DNA of 64,000 nucleotides from Actinocorallia herbida (GTDB lineage: Bacteria; Actinomycetota; Actinomycetes; Streptosporangiales; Streptosporangiaceae), in the NCBI RefSeq assembly GCF_003751225.1, contig NZ_RJKE01000001.1, positions 5,208,001-5,272,000 on the forward strand. Reading direction: 5' to 3'. Every line of letters starts with the position of its first letter. Position 1 is the stretch's first letter. This document shows positions 13,601 through 29,651 of this stretch, in pieces. The position numbers and the translations under genes are program-made. The notes under the pieces were generated by a model. The model was given only the letters and a program-made list of their open reading frames with translations. It was not told the DNA's origin and made no database searches.

Positions 13601-15582
13601 CCCCCAGGTCTCCCAGACCGAGAAGTCGAAGGCGAACGAGTGGAAGAGCGTCCACACGTCGTCGGCGCCGAACGCGAACCGTTCGCGGGCGGCGGCCAGC
13701 AGCGCGGCGACGGCGCGGTGCGGGACGACGGCGCCCTTGGGGGCGCCGGTCGAGCCCGAGGTGTAGATGACGTACGCGGCGGCGTCCGCCCGGTCGGCGC
13801 GGGCGGGCCGCTCGGGTGTCGACCGGCCGTCGGGGGCGAGGCGCGGGGGCGCTCCGGCGGGCAGCGCGAGGTCGTCGAGGGCGACGACGGCGACGGGCTC
13901 CGCGTCGGACAGCGTGAACGCGATCCGCTCGGCCGGGTAGCCGGGATCGATCGGCAGGTAGGCGGCACCGGTCTTCAGCGCGGCGAGCGCGGCGACCACG
14001 AGGTCGGCCGATCGCGGGAGCAGCACGGCGACCAGGCGCTCCGGTCCGGCGCCGAGCGCGGCGAGGCGGGCGGCGAGGGCGTTGGCGCGGCCGTCGAGTT
14101 CGGCGTAGGTGAGGGTGCGGTCTCCGTCTTCGATCGCGACGGCGTCGGGCGCGCGGTCGGCGACGGTCTCGAACGCGGTGGCGAGCGTGGTGTCCGGGAC
14201 GGCCAGGGCCGTGCCGGCGAGCGCGCGGCCGACGAGCGCGGCGGTCTCGTCCTCGGCGAGCGGCTCCAGGGACGCGGCGGGCGCGGTCGGGTCGGCGACG
14301 AGCCCGGCGAGGACCCGGCGGAACCGGGCGACGAGTTCCCGCGCGCCTTCGGCGGACCGGACGTCGGGCCGGTACTTGAGGGTGACCTCGAGGCCGTCCG
14401 CCGAGGGCATGACCATGAGCGTCAGCGGATAGTGGGTGGAGATCGGCCGGTGGACCCCGGCCACCCGCAGCCCGCCCGCGGTCAGGGCCGCGTCGATGGC
14501 GGCGTTGTCGAACGGGAACGACTCGAACACCACGAGGCAGTCGAACAGCTCGCCGGTGCCGAAACCCGCGGCCTGCTGGAGGTCGGCGAGGCCGACGTGC
14601 TGGTGGTCGAGCAGGTCGGCCTGCTCGCCCTGGACGCGCGCGGCCAGCGCGGCGACGCTCTCCCCGGCCCGCAGCCCGATCCGGACCGGCAGGGTGTTGA
14701 TGAACAGGCCGACCATCGACTCCACGCCGGGCAGGTCGGCGGGCCGGCCCGAGACCGTCGCGCCGAAGAGCACGTCGTCGCGCCCGGTCAGCCGGGCGGT
14801 GAGCAGGCCCCACGCGACCTGCACCAGGGTGTTGACGGTGACGCCGAGGGAGCGGGCGAGCTCCGCGAGGCCGTCGCCGAGCGCGGCGGGAAGGGTCTCG
14901 ACGTGCTCGGCGGGCAGCAGCGCGGGGGCGTCCCGCGTAGACGGCGTGAGCAGCGTCGGCTCCTCGACGCCGTCCAGCGCGGTCCGCCACGCGGCGAGGG
15001 CCGCGGCGCGGTCGCGCCCGGCGAGCCAGGCGAGGTGGTCGCGGTAGGGCGCGGCGTACGGGAGGCGCGGGTCGGCGCCGTCCGCGGCGTAGAGGGCGAA
15101 CAGGTCGCGCATGAGGAGCGGCGTGGACCAGCCGTCCAGGACGATGTGGTGGTTGGTCAGGACGAACCTGTGCGCCTGCGGGCCGAGCCGCACCACCGTC
15201 GCGCGGATCAGCGGCGGCTCGGTCAGGTCGAACCTGCGGGTCCGGTCGGCCTCGACGACGGCCCGCGCCCGGTCCTCGGCGTCCGGGCCCGCGACGTCGA
15301 CCTCGGTCCACGGCACCTCGACCGAGCGCAGCACGAGCTGCACGGGGTCGCCCACGTCGAGCGCGAACGCGCTGCGCAGGGCGGTGTGCCGGGCGGCGAG
15401 GGCGTTCACCGCGCGGCGCATCCGCGCGGCGTCGAACGGCCCGGCGAAGTCCACGACGAGCTGGGCGACGTAGACGTCGACGGACTCCGCGGCCGCCCCG
15501 TCGTCCAGGACCGAGTGGAACAGCAGGCCCTTCTGGAGCGGGGACAGCGGCAGGATGTCCTCGATCGGGGATCCTCCGGCGC

Positions 15583-15586
<4 letters not shown>
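1..15586 (-). CDS. Giant NRPS, four modules, 3' end beyond window
   Basis: Peptide-elongating nonribosomal peptide synthetase, cytoplasmic. The frame is open without a stop from ATG 15586 to the window edge (at least 5195 residues). The start begins ATGAGCGCCGG and overlaps the TGA of the upstream NRPS (ATGA), so translation is probably coupled. Domain order, with rough residues, is C (1-430, HHIVLDGW near 147), A (FDFSVW near 650), PCP (GGDSI near 1018), E ([10 protein letters not shown] near 1200), C (1545-), A (FDGSVD near 2190), PCP (GGHSL near 2525), C (2590-), A (FDGSVD near 3240), PCP (near 3580), C (3635-), A (FDISVN near 4285), PCP (GGDSI near 4620), E ([10 protein letters not shown] near 4860). 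C domains that follow an E domain carry the PLSPLQ(K/E)GLLFH opening typical of DCL domains, so the chain logic is consistent. The window ends in the linker after the last E, so the protein may stop soon or continue with another module. Modules are described separately. Confidence 0.95.
3100..9396 (-). repeat. Tandem A-PCP-C duplication inside the NRPS gene
   Basis: Two copies of an A-PCP-C unit lie in tandem with a period of about 3147 bp: A4-PCP4-C5 (about 6250..9396) and A5-PCP5-C6 (about 3100..6249). Matching landmarks include CCGGTCTTCC at 9381 and 6234, AGGATCGGCG at 8688 and 5538, and CGCCCGCGAT at 7438 and 4291. The offsets are 3147-3150, close to or exactly 1049-1050 codons. The outer limits are approximate because they were judged by eye. 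Confidence 0.75.
4690..7834 (-). other. NRPS module 5: C-A-PCP, same unassigned code as module 4
   Basis: LCL-type C domain ([13 protein letters not shown] opening, HHIAGDEGS active site), then an A domain whose pocket residues are identical to module 4 (D-G-D-D-V-T-F-V-D), then a GGHSL-type PCP. Long stretches match module 4 almost base for base at a spacing of about 3147-3150 bp. Two consecutive identical residues are therefore predicted in the product. Confidence 0.75.
7835..10969 (-). other. NRPS module 4: C-A-PCP, unassigned (possibly basic) residue
   Basis: The C domain opens with [13 protein letters not shown] and has HHLVLDGWS, a DCL-type domain after the preceding E. The A-domain pocket reads D-G-D-D-V-T-F-V-D by eye ([32 protein letters not shown]). 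Three acidic residues besides the invariant Asp235 and a Gly at 236 would suit a cationic side chain such as Arg, Lys or Orn, but I do not recognise this code and the inference is weak. There is no E domain, so an L-residue is expected. The A and PCP domains are near-duplicates of module 5. Confidence 0.75.
10970..15586 (-). other. NRPS module 3: C-A-PCP-E, predicted threonine (to D-form)
   Basis: First module of the giant NRPS. The A-domain pocket, aligned by eye to GrsA positions 235-331, reads D-F-W-N-V-G-M-V-H, with the invariant Lys assumed. The pieces are [32 protein letters not shown]. This matches the established threonine code (DFWN-I/V-GMVHK). The PCP is followed by an epimerization domain with HHVVTDG and an EAHGRE motif, so a D-threonine or D-allo-threonine residue is expected. 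The leading C domain is DCL-like, fitting the E domain at the end of the upstream protein. Confidence 0.85.
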
Positions 15587-21859
<6,273 letters not shown>

Positions 21860-21863
<4 letters not shown>

Positions 21864-24800
21864 GCCGCGCCCTCCTCGTCCATCAGCGCCAGCACCTCGG
21901 CGTCGGTCATCGACTCGATCTCCCAGACCACCGCGGCGATCTCCTCGAGCCGTCCCGGCCTCGCCTGGCCGCGCACCAGCGCGGCGGCGAGCCCGGCGAC
22001 GGTCGGCGCGCCGAACAGCGCGCGGACCGAGAGGGACGCGGTGTCCAGCAGGTCGCGCAGCCGGGCGATGATCGCGGTCGCCAGGACCGAGTCGCCGCCG
22101 ACCGCGAAGTACTCCTCGCGGGCGCCGAGCCCGTCCAGGCCGAGCGTCTGCCGCCAGACGAGCGCGATGACCTCCTCCAGTGCGCCGGACGGGGCGGGCC
22201 CCCGGTCCGGGCCGCCGGCCTCGGCCGCGAGCGCGGCGGCGACGGCCCTGCGGTCGATCTTGCGGTTGGGGGTGAGCGGCAGGGCGTCGAGCACGGTGAT
22301 CCGGCCCGGCACCATGTGCGGCGGGAGCAGACCGCGCGCCCGCTCGGCGATCCGCGCGGCGACGCCTTCGGGCGCGCCCGGGACCGGGACCACCGCCGCG
22401 CCGAGGACGGGCGCGGAGCCCGTGCCGACGATCGCCGCCGCCGCGGCGGACGCCTCGGGGTCGGCGGCCAGCGCGGCCTCGACCTCGCCCAGCTCGATCC
22501 GGAAGCCCCGGATCTTCACCTGATCGTCGCGGCGGCCGAGGAACTCGAGGCCGCCGTCGGGCCGGTAGCGCGCGAGGTCGCCCGTCCGGTACCAGCGGCC
22601 GCCCTCGTGTTCGACGAACCGGTCGGCGGTGCGCGCGGGATCGGCGCGGTAGCCGTGCGCGACGCCCGCGCCGCCGATCCACAGCTCGCCGGGCACCCAG
22701 TCGGGCCGGTCGGTCCCCGCGGCGTCCACGACGCGGCAGCGCACATTGCCCAGCGGGACGCCGTAGGGCACCGAGTGCCAGTCGGCCGGGACGTCCCCGG
22801 CGACCTCGAGGAAGGTCGAGTGGATGGCGGTCTCGGTGGTGCCGCCGAGCGCGGTGAACCGGCAGCGGGGCGCGGCCGCGGCGAGCCGGGCGGGCAGATC
22901 GGTGCCGACCCGGTCGCCGCCGAGCAGCACCGCGCGCAGCGTCGAGCCGAGCGGTACGCCGGCGGCGAGCAGCATGTCGAGCAGCGCGGGCACGCAGTTG
23001 AGGATCGTGACGCCGTGTTCGGCGACGAGCGCGCCCCAGCCCTCGGCGTCCCGCCGGTCCTCGGTGACGGGCACGACCGCGCCGCCCACCGACAGCGGGG
23101 CGAACAGGTCGAACACCGACAGGTCGAAGTCCAGCGCGGACAGCCCGAGCGTCCGGTCCGCGGGGCCGAGCCCGTACCGGTCGATCAGGTCCTCGATCGT
23201 GGCCATCGCCGCGCGGTGCGGGACCTCGACGCCCTTCGGCTCGCCGGTCGAGCCCGAGGTGAACAGGATGTAGGCGGTCGTCTCCTCCGGAACCGCGAGG
23301 GGCCCGGCGAGCGGCGCGGCCGTCAGCGCCTCGGCCGGCCGAAGGGTCTCCGGCCCGCCCGTCTCGGCGAGGACGACCCGGTGGCCGGTGCGGGCGGCGA
23401 TCCGGGCGGCGCGCGCCTCCGGCTGCTCCACCCCGATCGGGACGTAGGCCGCCCCGGCGGCCAGCACACCGAGGACCGCGGCGACCTGGTCCGGCCCCTT
23501 GGGCAGCGTCACCGCCACGGGATCGCCCGGCCGCACGCCGCGCGCGGTCAGCGCCCCGGCGACGCGCAGCGCCCGGTCGGCCAGCTCCCCGTAGGTGACG
23601 GTCTCCGCGCCGAGCAGCGCGGGCGCGTCCGGCGCGGTGCGGGCACGGGCGAAGAACCCGTGGTGCAGCAGCGCGCCGGAGCGGGGCCGGTCGGTGGCGT
23701 TGACGCGGGCGCGGCGCTCGCGCTGGCCCTCGGGCAGGAACCCTCCGGCGGCCTCCCGCCAGGCGGCGGGATCGGCGGCGAGCCTGCGGACGAGGCCGGT
23801 GAACGCGGCGAACATGGCGTCCGCGACGCCGTCCGCCAGTTCGTCCTCCCGGCAGTCCCAGTTGACGAGCAGCCCGCCGTTCAGCTCGGTGATCTGGGCG
23901 TCCAGCAGCACCTGCGGGCCCTGGGAGATGATCCAGGCGGGCTCGCCGAACCGCCCGCGCACCTCGGCGTCGAAGAGCTCGCCGAGACCCAGCGCGCTGG
24001 TGAACACCACGGGCGCGAGGACCTGCTCGCCGTGCAGGCGGGTGAGGTCGCGCAGCACCTCGACCCCGGTGTAGTCGGCGTGCGCGGTGTCGGCGTGCAT
24101 CCGGGCCTGGACCCGCCGGGCCCGGTCGGCGAACGCCTCGGGCGCCGAGAGGTCCACCTCCAGCAGGACCGACCCGGTGAAGTCGCCGACCAGGCCCGCG
24201 ACGTCCGGGTGGACCGGCTCGCGGTCGAACAGCGGCACGTTGAGCAGGAAGCGCGGCTCGGCGCTCCACGCCCCGATCACCTCGGCGAACGCGCTCGCCA
24301 CGGCCATCGCGGGGGTGACGCCGTGGGCGCGCGCCGCGGTCTCGAGCGCGGCCTTCTCCCCGGCCGTCAGCGTGACCGCGCGGCGGGTGACCCGCGGCGG
24401 CCCGTCGGGGGCGTGCGGTGTGCGGGGCAGGTCGGGCGCGCCGGGCAGGGACGGCAGCCGGTCGCGCCACCACTCGGCGGCGCGCCGCGCGGACTCGGCG
24501 CGGGCGGCGGGACGGGCCGCGCGATAGGACGGGTAGTCGTAGGCGAGCGGTGGTAGGCCCGCGTCCGGGTCGGCGTAGAAGCGGGCGAGGTCGGCGAGCA
24601 GGATGCGGTAGCTGACGGCGTCGGCGGCGACCATGTCGACGTCCAGGTGCAGCCGGGTCCGGCCGCCGGGCAGCAGGGTCAGCGCGGTGGCGAACACCTC
24701 GCCCGCCTCGATGTCCAGCATCTGGTGGGAGTACCGGTCGCGGATCGCGGCGAGTTCCGCCTCTCGCTCGGCGCCGGGGAGACCGCGCAGGTCGTGCACG

Positions 24801-26650
24801 GTGAGCCCGCGCCACCCCGAGGTCTCCGCGACGTGCTGGCGACCGTTGTCGGTGACGACGACGCGCAGCATCGCGTGCCGGGCGACGAGCCGCTCGATCG
24901 CGGCGCGCAGCCGTGCGGGGTCGACCTCGGCGCCGTCGAACTCGGTGTAGAGGTGGGCGGCGACTCCGCCGAGCCGCTGGCCCGAGCCACGGCCCACCCA
25001 GTAGGCGTGCTGGAGGACGGCGAGGGGGAAGGTCCCGTCATCGTCGGCGGACGCGCCGGCCGCCACGGGCTCGGGCCCGGGTTCCGGCACGGCCGCGGGA
25101 CGGCGCGCGGCCAGCAGCTTGGTCCAGCCGTCGAGCGTAGGGTGCTCGGCCAGCTCGGCGAAGCTCACCTCCACCCCGGCCTGCCGCCAGGTCCCGACGA
25201 CCTTCATCAGCGAGATCGAGTCGAGGCCGAGCTCGAAGAGGTTGTCGTCGAGCTCGATGTCCTCGGGCTCTTCCTCGGTCAGCCTGGCGGCCAGGACGCG
25301 CAGCGCGCCCTCGGACAGGTCGGGCCCCTCGACCTCCGGGGCCGCCGGGGCCGCCGCCGGGACGAGGAAGCGGGAGACGCTGAGCAGCTTCTCGTTCGTC
25401 TCCTCCAGCTCCCGCTCCGGCGTGGACATCGCGACGACGCCCGCGCCCGCCCGCAGCCAGGTCCGGCCGTCGCGCGAGTAGACCGAGCGCAGCACGAGCG
25501 CGGCGTCGAGTCCCCCGTCGGCGTCCGCGGCGAAGACCGCGCCGCTGTAGAGGCCGCGCGGCTCGCTCTCGTGCCGGGCGATGAGGTCGAGGGCGGGCGG
25601 CTTGGGAATGCCCGAGGCGGTGACCGCCGGGAACAGCGCGGCGAGCGCGTCCCAGGGGCCGACGCCATCGGCGAGGACGCCCGACACCCGCGACGCGAGA
25701 TGCTGGACGCTGCCGCGCTCCTTCACGTCGAGGAACTCCGACACGTGCAGGGAGCCGTCGCGGCACAGCCCGCGCAGCTCGTCCTGGGCGAGCCGGACGG
25801 AGATGGCGTGCTCGAAGACCTCCTTGGGGTCGGCGAGCAGTTCGCGGCGGTGCGCGAGGTCGGTCTCCGGGTCGCCGACGAGGCTGCGGGTCCCCGCGAG
25901 CGGCTGGGTGGAGACCGACCCGTCGGGGGCGACCTCGGTGACGGTCTCCGGGCTGAACCCCGCGGCGCGGACGCCGCCGAGGTCGAGCAGGAAGGACCGG
26001 GCCGGGTCGTTGCCGCGCCGCCCGGCGACGTAGGTCGCGGGCAGGTCGATCTCGCCGGGGACGGGCACGACGCGGGAGAGGATGACCTTCTCCAGCAGGC
26101 CGGCGTTGATGTCCGCGACGGCCCTGGACACGGCGGCCTTGTAGGCGTCGGCGCCGACCTCGCGGAAGGGGGCGGGATCGTGCGGCGGGGCGGCGGGGGG
26201 CGCGGGGTCGGCGAGGGCCGCGGCGTACTCGGCGCGGGTTCCTTCGCCGGAGGCGTCCACCGCCCCGTCGGGGCCGAGCACGATCTCGCGCTCGGGGACG
26301 AGCAGGTGGAGCAGCGTGCCGGATCCGGCCGCGGCGGCGGAGCCGTGCAGCAGGTGGGCCAGCTCGAACGCGGCCCAGCCGTAGGCGCGCCGCCAGGGAA
26401 GCCCGGACAGCAGGGCCGCGACCTGGCGCAGCGGGTGGGGGCCGGTCGGCTCCTCACGCACGGTGCCGCCGTGAACGAGCGTCACGCGCTCCCGGTCCAG
26501 CCGCAGCTCGGCGGCGGCGCCCGCCGCGAACGTCCAGACTCCGTGCCGTTCGTAGACCACGTGCGGGTCGGTGGTGCGGCGGGCGAGCGCGGCAGCGGTG
26601 ACGAGCGGATCGGAGGACGGCTCGGAAGTCGGAGTGGGGGTCAGGGACAT
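21860..26650 (-). CDS. Salicylate synthase-ArCP-Cy-A-PCP fusion
   Basis: 1596-residue fusion that should make the first ligand. Residues 1-430 are an MbtI/Irp9-type salicylate synthase (chorismate to salicylate plus pyruvate): LLEKVILSR, EHAISVRLAQ, VKERGSVQHL, FPAVTASGIPK, RGLYSGAVF and GAGVVAMSTPERE align closely with MbtI. An aryl carrier domain follows (GLDSISLMK near 478). Then comes a heterocyclization domain (DVDMVAADAVS near 672, the DxxxxDxxS motif), an A domain (FDFDLSVFD near 1175) and a PCP (VGGDSVLAT near 1518). The A pocket reads D-L-F-N-L-G-L-I-H by eye. It resembles the cysteine code of Cy modules (DLYNLSLIW) but with Gly and His replacing Ser and Trp, so Ser, Thr or Cys cannot be separated. 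The product should be a salicyl-oxazoline or -thiazoline. Start ATG 26650 follows GCAGAGG. A salicylate synthase fused to an NRPS is unusual; it is normally a separate gene. Confidence 0.93.
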
Positions 26651-26695
26651 GGGGACCTCTGCCTTCGAAGACGGGGCGGGCGGCTCGGGACGGCG

Positions 26696-26920
26696 TCAGG
26701 CGGTCCGGTCCTCGGCCATCGCGGCGATGAGGCTCGCCGGGCGCATGTCCGTCCAGTTCTCCTCGATGTACTCCAGGCAGTCCCGCCGGGCGTCGGGGCC
26801 GTGAACCGTCGTCCAACCTGCGGGGACGTCGGTGAACACGGGCCACAGGGAGTGCTGTCCCTCGGCGTTGACCAGGACGAGGAAGGTGCCGTTCTCGTCG
26901 TCGAAAGGGTTGACGGACAT
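26696..26920 (-). CDS. MbtH-like NRPS accessory protein
   Basis: 74-residue MbtH-family protein that binds and activates adenylation domains. Family hallmarks are [28 protein letters not shown] and a C-terminal WTDMRPASL. It is the first gene of the siderophore operon: 45 bp separate it from the fused salicylate synthase/NRPS, and AGGAGG lies 8 bases before its ATG. The iron box lies about 95 bp upstream. It probably serves several of the A domains downstream. Partner specificity cannot be read from the sequence. Confidence 0.96.
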   Translation of the reverse strand: MSVNPFDDENGTFLVLVNAEGQHSLWPVFTDVPAGWTTVHGPDARRDCLEYIEENWTDMRPASLIAAMAEDRTA

Positions 26921-27013
26921 GGGTGAGGCCTCCTGGGGCGAGCGGCGACCCGGGGTTTTCCGGCATGGCGAAGCAGCCGGTCATCCGCCGTCGCCAGAGG
27001 CGGGGCGGCCCGG

Positions 27014-27032
27014 TTAGGTAAGGCTAAGCTAA
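27014..27032. promoter_or_regulatory. IdeR/DmdR iron box
   Basis: TTAGGTAAGGCTAAGCTAA matches the actinobacterial iron box TTAGGTTAGGCTAACCTAA at 17 of 19 positions. It sits just downstream of the proposed -10 of the siderophore operon, where Fe2+-loaded IdeR/DmdR would block transcription. This indicates iron-repressed expression. Confidence 0.85.
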
Positions 27033-27036
27033 TCTC

Positions 27037-27050
27037 CTACAAGCTTGTAG
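27037..27050. promoter_or_regulatory. Palindrome CTACAAGCTTGTAG
   Basis: Perfect 14-bp palindrome four bases beyond the iron box, overlapping the proposed -10 of the minus-strand promoter. It shares the half-site CTTGTAG with a second palindrome at 27109..27128. It may be an operator for a second regulator or a coincidence of promoter sequence. Confidence 0.5.
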
Positions 27051-27071
27051 TTGATAGCGGTCGGCTGTCAA
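27044..27071 (-). promoter_or_regulatory. Proposed promoter of the siderophore operon
   Basis: On the minus strand, TTGACA (27071..27066) is a perfect -35. It is followed after 16 bases by TACAAG (27049..27044) as a possible -10. The iron box lies immediately downstream, which fits repression by IdeR. The -10 is only a 4/6 match. Confidence 0.5.
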
Positions 27072-27108
27072 GCCGCCAAAGGAGCCAGTGATCGACACTT
27101 TTCACCCA

Positions 27109-27128
27109 CTACTACATACTTGTAGTAG
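27109..27128. promoter_or_regulatory. Palindrome CTACTACATACTTGTAGTAG
   Basis: Inverted repeat with perfect 8-bp arms (CTACTACA and TGTAGTAG) around TACT. It is related to the palindrome at 27037..27050 and lies 80 bases upstream of it relative to the siderophore operon. It is in the AT-rich gap between that operon and the plus-strand small gene at 27265. The paired sites suggest one dimeric regulator of the TetR, GntR or MarR kind. Confidence 0.5.
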
Positions 27129-27264
27129 AAAAGGGACTTGCCCCGCCCTGACCTCGCACGACGCGTCGGCCGCACGCCGCGCGAGGAACGGAACGGGCGC
27201 ACGCGGCCTCCCGTGGTCGCCCACGAGACCGGTGGCCCACCACAGGACTGTGACGGACGGTGAC

Positions 27265-27618
27265 ATGGCACAACGGCGCAACGGCACGGCGGCGCACCCC
27301 CGACCGGAGCTCCTGCCCCACCCGGGTCCGGTCCCCCAGGTCAGGGCCGGCGACCCCATCTGGTGCCGCGACGCCCTCGGGCGCGGCTGGGGCCGTCGCG
27401 TCGCCCTCGACGGTCCCCGCTACGACCAGCCCGCCGCCTACCGCGCCTGCCGCCTGACCGTCCCCACCGCGACCGTCCAGGACTGGCACGAACACGGAGC
27501 CGCGGCCCCCTCGGTCAACTGGCCCGCCGAAGACGTCGCCCGAGCCGACCTCCCCGTCCCCGGCCCCATCATGGCCACCGGCCTCGGCAGAACCCCCATC
27601 TCAAACGCTGAACCGTGA
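27265..27618 (+). CDS. Small hypothetical protein
   Basis: 117-residue protein starting MAQRRNGTAAHP. The codons have strong G/C at third positions, which supports coding. No family is recognised. The middle reads GDPIWCRDALGRGWGRR followed by YDQPAAYRACRLTV and VQDWHEHGAA; it is tryptophan-rich with no membrane segment or signal peptide. It diverges from the siderophore operon across a 345-base regulatory gap holding an iron box and two palindromes, so co-regulation is possible but unproven. No convincing ribosome site precedes the ATG, and an upstream ATG at 27088 would add a tail without coding character. Confidence 0.5.
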   Translation: MAQRRNGTAAHPRPELLPHPGPVPQVRAGDPIWCRDALGRGWGRRVALDGPRYDQPAAYRACRLTVPTATVQDWHEHGAAAPSVNWPAEDVARADLPVPGPIMATGLGRTPISNAEP

Positions 27619-28232
27619 GCGTGATCACACCGGGCATGAGTTCGCGCGCACTCCCTGACCACCGCCGCCCGACTCGCGCGCGGCTGATTTCTCCGTCCAT
27701 CACGAGTCTGGCGCCTCCGTGAGCGCGGCTGGCCGATCGACCGCCCGCGCTCAAGGCCGCGACGTCGAGCTGTGATCCGGACGTGCGCGGCTCTGCGGTC
27801 CGCGAGCGGAGAAGACCTGGGCGTCGGCTCGCGGGTATCCCGCCCGAGCCGGAGCGCGCGGGCGGTCGAGAAGTTCCTTGAGCGGTGGGGGCGGCCGCAG
27901 GACGCCCCCGTTCAGCACGGGCAGGTCTATCGATCCGTCCCTGAGCGCCGTCACCGGCCTCGTGGCGGGAGCGGCCGCCCATCCGATGATGGGCGGCGCG
28001 CTGCCCGCGGCGGGCGCCCTGCGTGGGTGACGGCCACGCAGACGGGAGCCCCGGCACCGCTCGGGAGAGCAGGCGGCGCTTGACTCCGCCCCGCTGCGCC
28101 GCCGGATCCGCGAACGGTTGGGCGACCTCGAAGGACCCGAGGGCGACCGCACCGCGGCTTCGCGGCCGAGCACCCGGATCAGCGCGTCGTAGATGGGGTG
28201 CCCGGACAGGTCGGGCCGCGTGGGCCGGGCGG
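27619..28232. other. Gene-poor stretch, possible degraded coding remnants
   Basis: No gene can be supported. On the minus strand two short stretches look coding: RPDLSGHPIYDALIRVLGRE (about 28160..28220) and DGSIDLPVLNGGVLRPPPPL (about 27885..27945). They are in one frame but separated by arginine/serine-rich nonsense. This could be a decayed small gene downstream of the VKOR gene, or chance. Confidence 0.3.
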
Positions 28233-28802
28233 TTACAGGAGGGTGCGCCAGTAGAACCAGAAGCGGTTGAGGATCAGGAGGGCGATCGCGAGGTACCAGA
28301 GGACGGGGAGGAGCCAGGCCACGCGGGGTGGAAGGCGCCGGACCCGGACGGCGGTCACGCAGGCCAGGAGGATCGTGACGATCCAGATGGCGACGCAGTA
28401 GGGGCAGACGGCGCCGATGCGGTAGAGGGTCTGGAAGATCAGCCAGTGGACGAAGACCAGGCCCGCGACGCTGCCGGCGTGCAGGCCCAGCCAGATGCGG
28501 CGGTGCAGCGCGGTCCCGGAGAGCAGGACGGCGCCCAGCGTCAGCACGACGGCGAAGGCGACCAGGCCGAGGAGCGGGTTGGGGAAGCCGAAGGCGGCCG
28601 CCTGCTCGGTCTTCATGACCGTGCCGCAGCTGAGGATCGGGCTGATGTTGCAGCTGGGACGGTATCCGGGATTCTCCAGCAGCCGGATCCTCTCCAGGGT
28701 CAGGACGGCCGAGACCGCCAGTCCCACGGCTCCGGAGAGGGCGATCGTCCAGGCGAAGGAGCGTGCGGCCGCGTCGCGCCCCGGGTCGGCGGTCGTGGTC
28801 AC
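28233..28802 (-). CDS. Vitamin K epoxide reductase (VKOR) family protein
   Basis: 189-residue integral membrane quinone-linked thiol oxidoreductase with about five hydrophobic helices. It carries the loop cysteines in CNISPILSCG and the active-site CPYC in RIGAVCPYCVAIW. In actinobacteria VKOR reoxidises the periplasmic DsbA-like enzyme and passes electrons to quinone. The gene directly upstream encodes such a DsbA, and its stop overlaps this GTG start (GTGA), so the two form a disulfide-bond pair. Complete length for the family. Confidence 0.92.
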   Translation of the reverse strand: MTTTADPGRDAAARSFAWTIALSGAVGLAVSAVLTLERIRLLENPGYRPSCNISPILSCGTVMKTEQAAAFGFPNPLLGLVAFAVVLTLGAVLLSGTALHRRIWLGLHAGSVAGLVFVHWLIFQTLYRIGAVCPYCVAIWIVTILLACVTAVRVRRLPPRVAWLLPVLWYLAIALLILNRFWFYWRTLL

Positions 28803-29560
28803 TTCGCCTGCTCCACGAGGGTGCGGAGGGAGCCCGAGGCCAGGTCGAGCTCGGTCCCGTCGAGGAGCGCGGTCGGGGTGCCCTGGACGCCGCTGGAGTC
28901 GAACGCCGCGGAGACCTGGGAGGCCCAGGGACGGAAGACGCCGTCGCGGACCTGCCGGTCGAAGGTCGAACCGCGCAGGCCGGGCACCTTGGCCGCGATC
29001 TCCAGAAGGGTGTCGGGGTCGGCGAACGCGTCGGAGGACTCCTCCGGCTGGGCGGCGTAGAGGGCGTCGTGGAAGGCCTTGAACTTCGCGACGCTCTGGT
29101 CGAGCGCGGCTCCGGCGGCGGCCAGGGCCGCCAGGGAGCCCTCGCCGCCCAGGTTGCGGTCGAGGAAGGTGCCGAAGTGGTAGTTGATCTTGATCTTGCC
29201 CTCATCGGCCAGGGCCTGCATCTCGGTGCCCTGGGTCTGCTCCAGGTTCTTGCAGACCGGGCAGCGGAAGTCCTCAAAGAGATCGAGAGTGCGCGGGGCC
29301 GAGGCCGATCCGTAGGTGACCGTCGTGCCCTGCGCGTGCGCCGGCGCGACGAGGGGGCCGTTCGCGGCCGGCCCGGTGTCCGCCGTCTTGATCGCGACGA
29401 AGATCGCGCCGGCCAGGGCCAGGACCGCGACCGCGCCGATGAGCGCGCGGCGCAGGAGTCCCGCTCGCCGTTCCGCGGCGCGCCGCCGCTCGATCTCGAC
29501 GCGTGCCGAGCTCTTGTTCCGGGCGTCGCCGGAGGTGTTTCCTGAGGTCTTGCCGGTCAT
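28799..29560 (-). CDS. DsbA-like membrane-anchored thioredoxin-fold protein
   Basis: 253 residues. A basic cytoplasmic start is followed by one transmembrane anchor (RRALIGAVAVLALAGAIFVA, about 36-56) and an extracytoplasmic DsbA/thioredoxin fold with active site FRCPVCK. It also has a cis-proline region GVQGTPTALLDG. It should introduce disulfide bonds in exported proteins and be reoxidised by the adjacent VKOR. Start ATG 29560 follows GAGGACGAC; the open frame extends further upstream but that part has no protein-like sequence. Confidence 0.92.
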   Translation of the reverse strand: MTGKTSGNTSGDARNKSSARVEIERRRAAERRAGLLRRALIGAVAVLALAGAIFVAIKTADTGPAANGPLVAPAHAQGTTVTYGSASAPRTLDLFEDFRCPVCKNLEQTQGTEMQALADEGKIKINYHFGTFLDRNLGGEGSLAALAAAGAALDQSVAKFKAFHDALYAAQPEESSDAFADPDTLLEIAAKVPGLRGSTFDRQVRDGVFRPWASQVSAAFDSSGVQGTPTALLDGTELDLASGSLRTLVEQAK

Positions 29561-29651
29561 GTCGTCCTCGCATGCGTAAGAGAGCACTGAAGAGTGCGGG
29601 GAAGAAGCGCATGGGCCATGACCGGAGGCCGCTGGAAGGCAGGGGCGTCCG

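Noticed and set aside
21864-24815. N-terminal extension of the salicyl-AMP ligase frame to 24815
   Set aside because: The extension is an arginine-rich shadow of the upstream fusion gene; the real start is the GTG overlapping that gene's stop.
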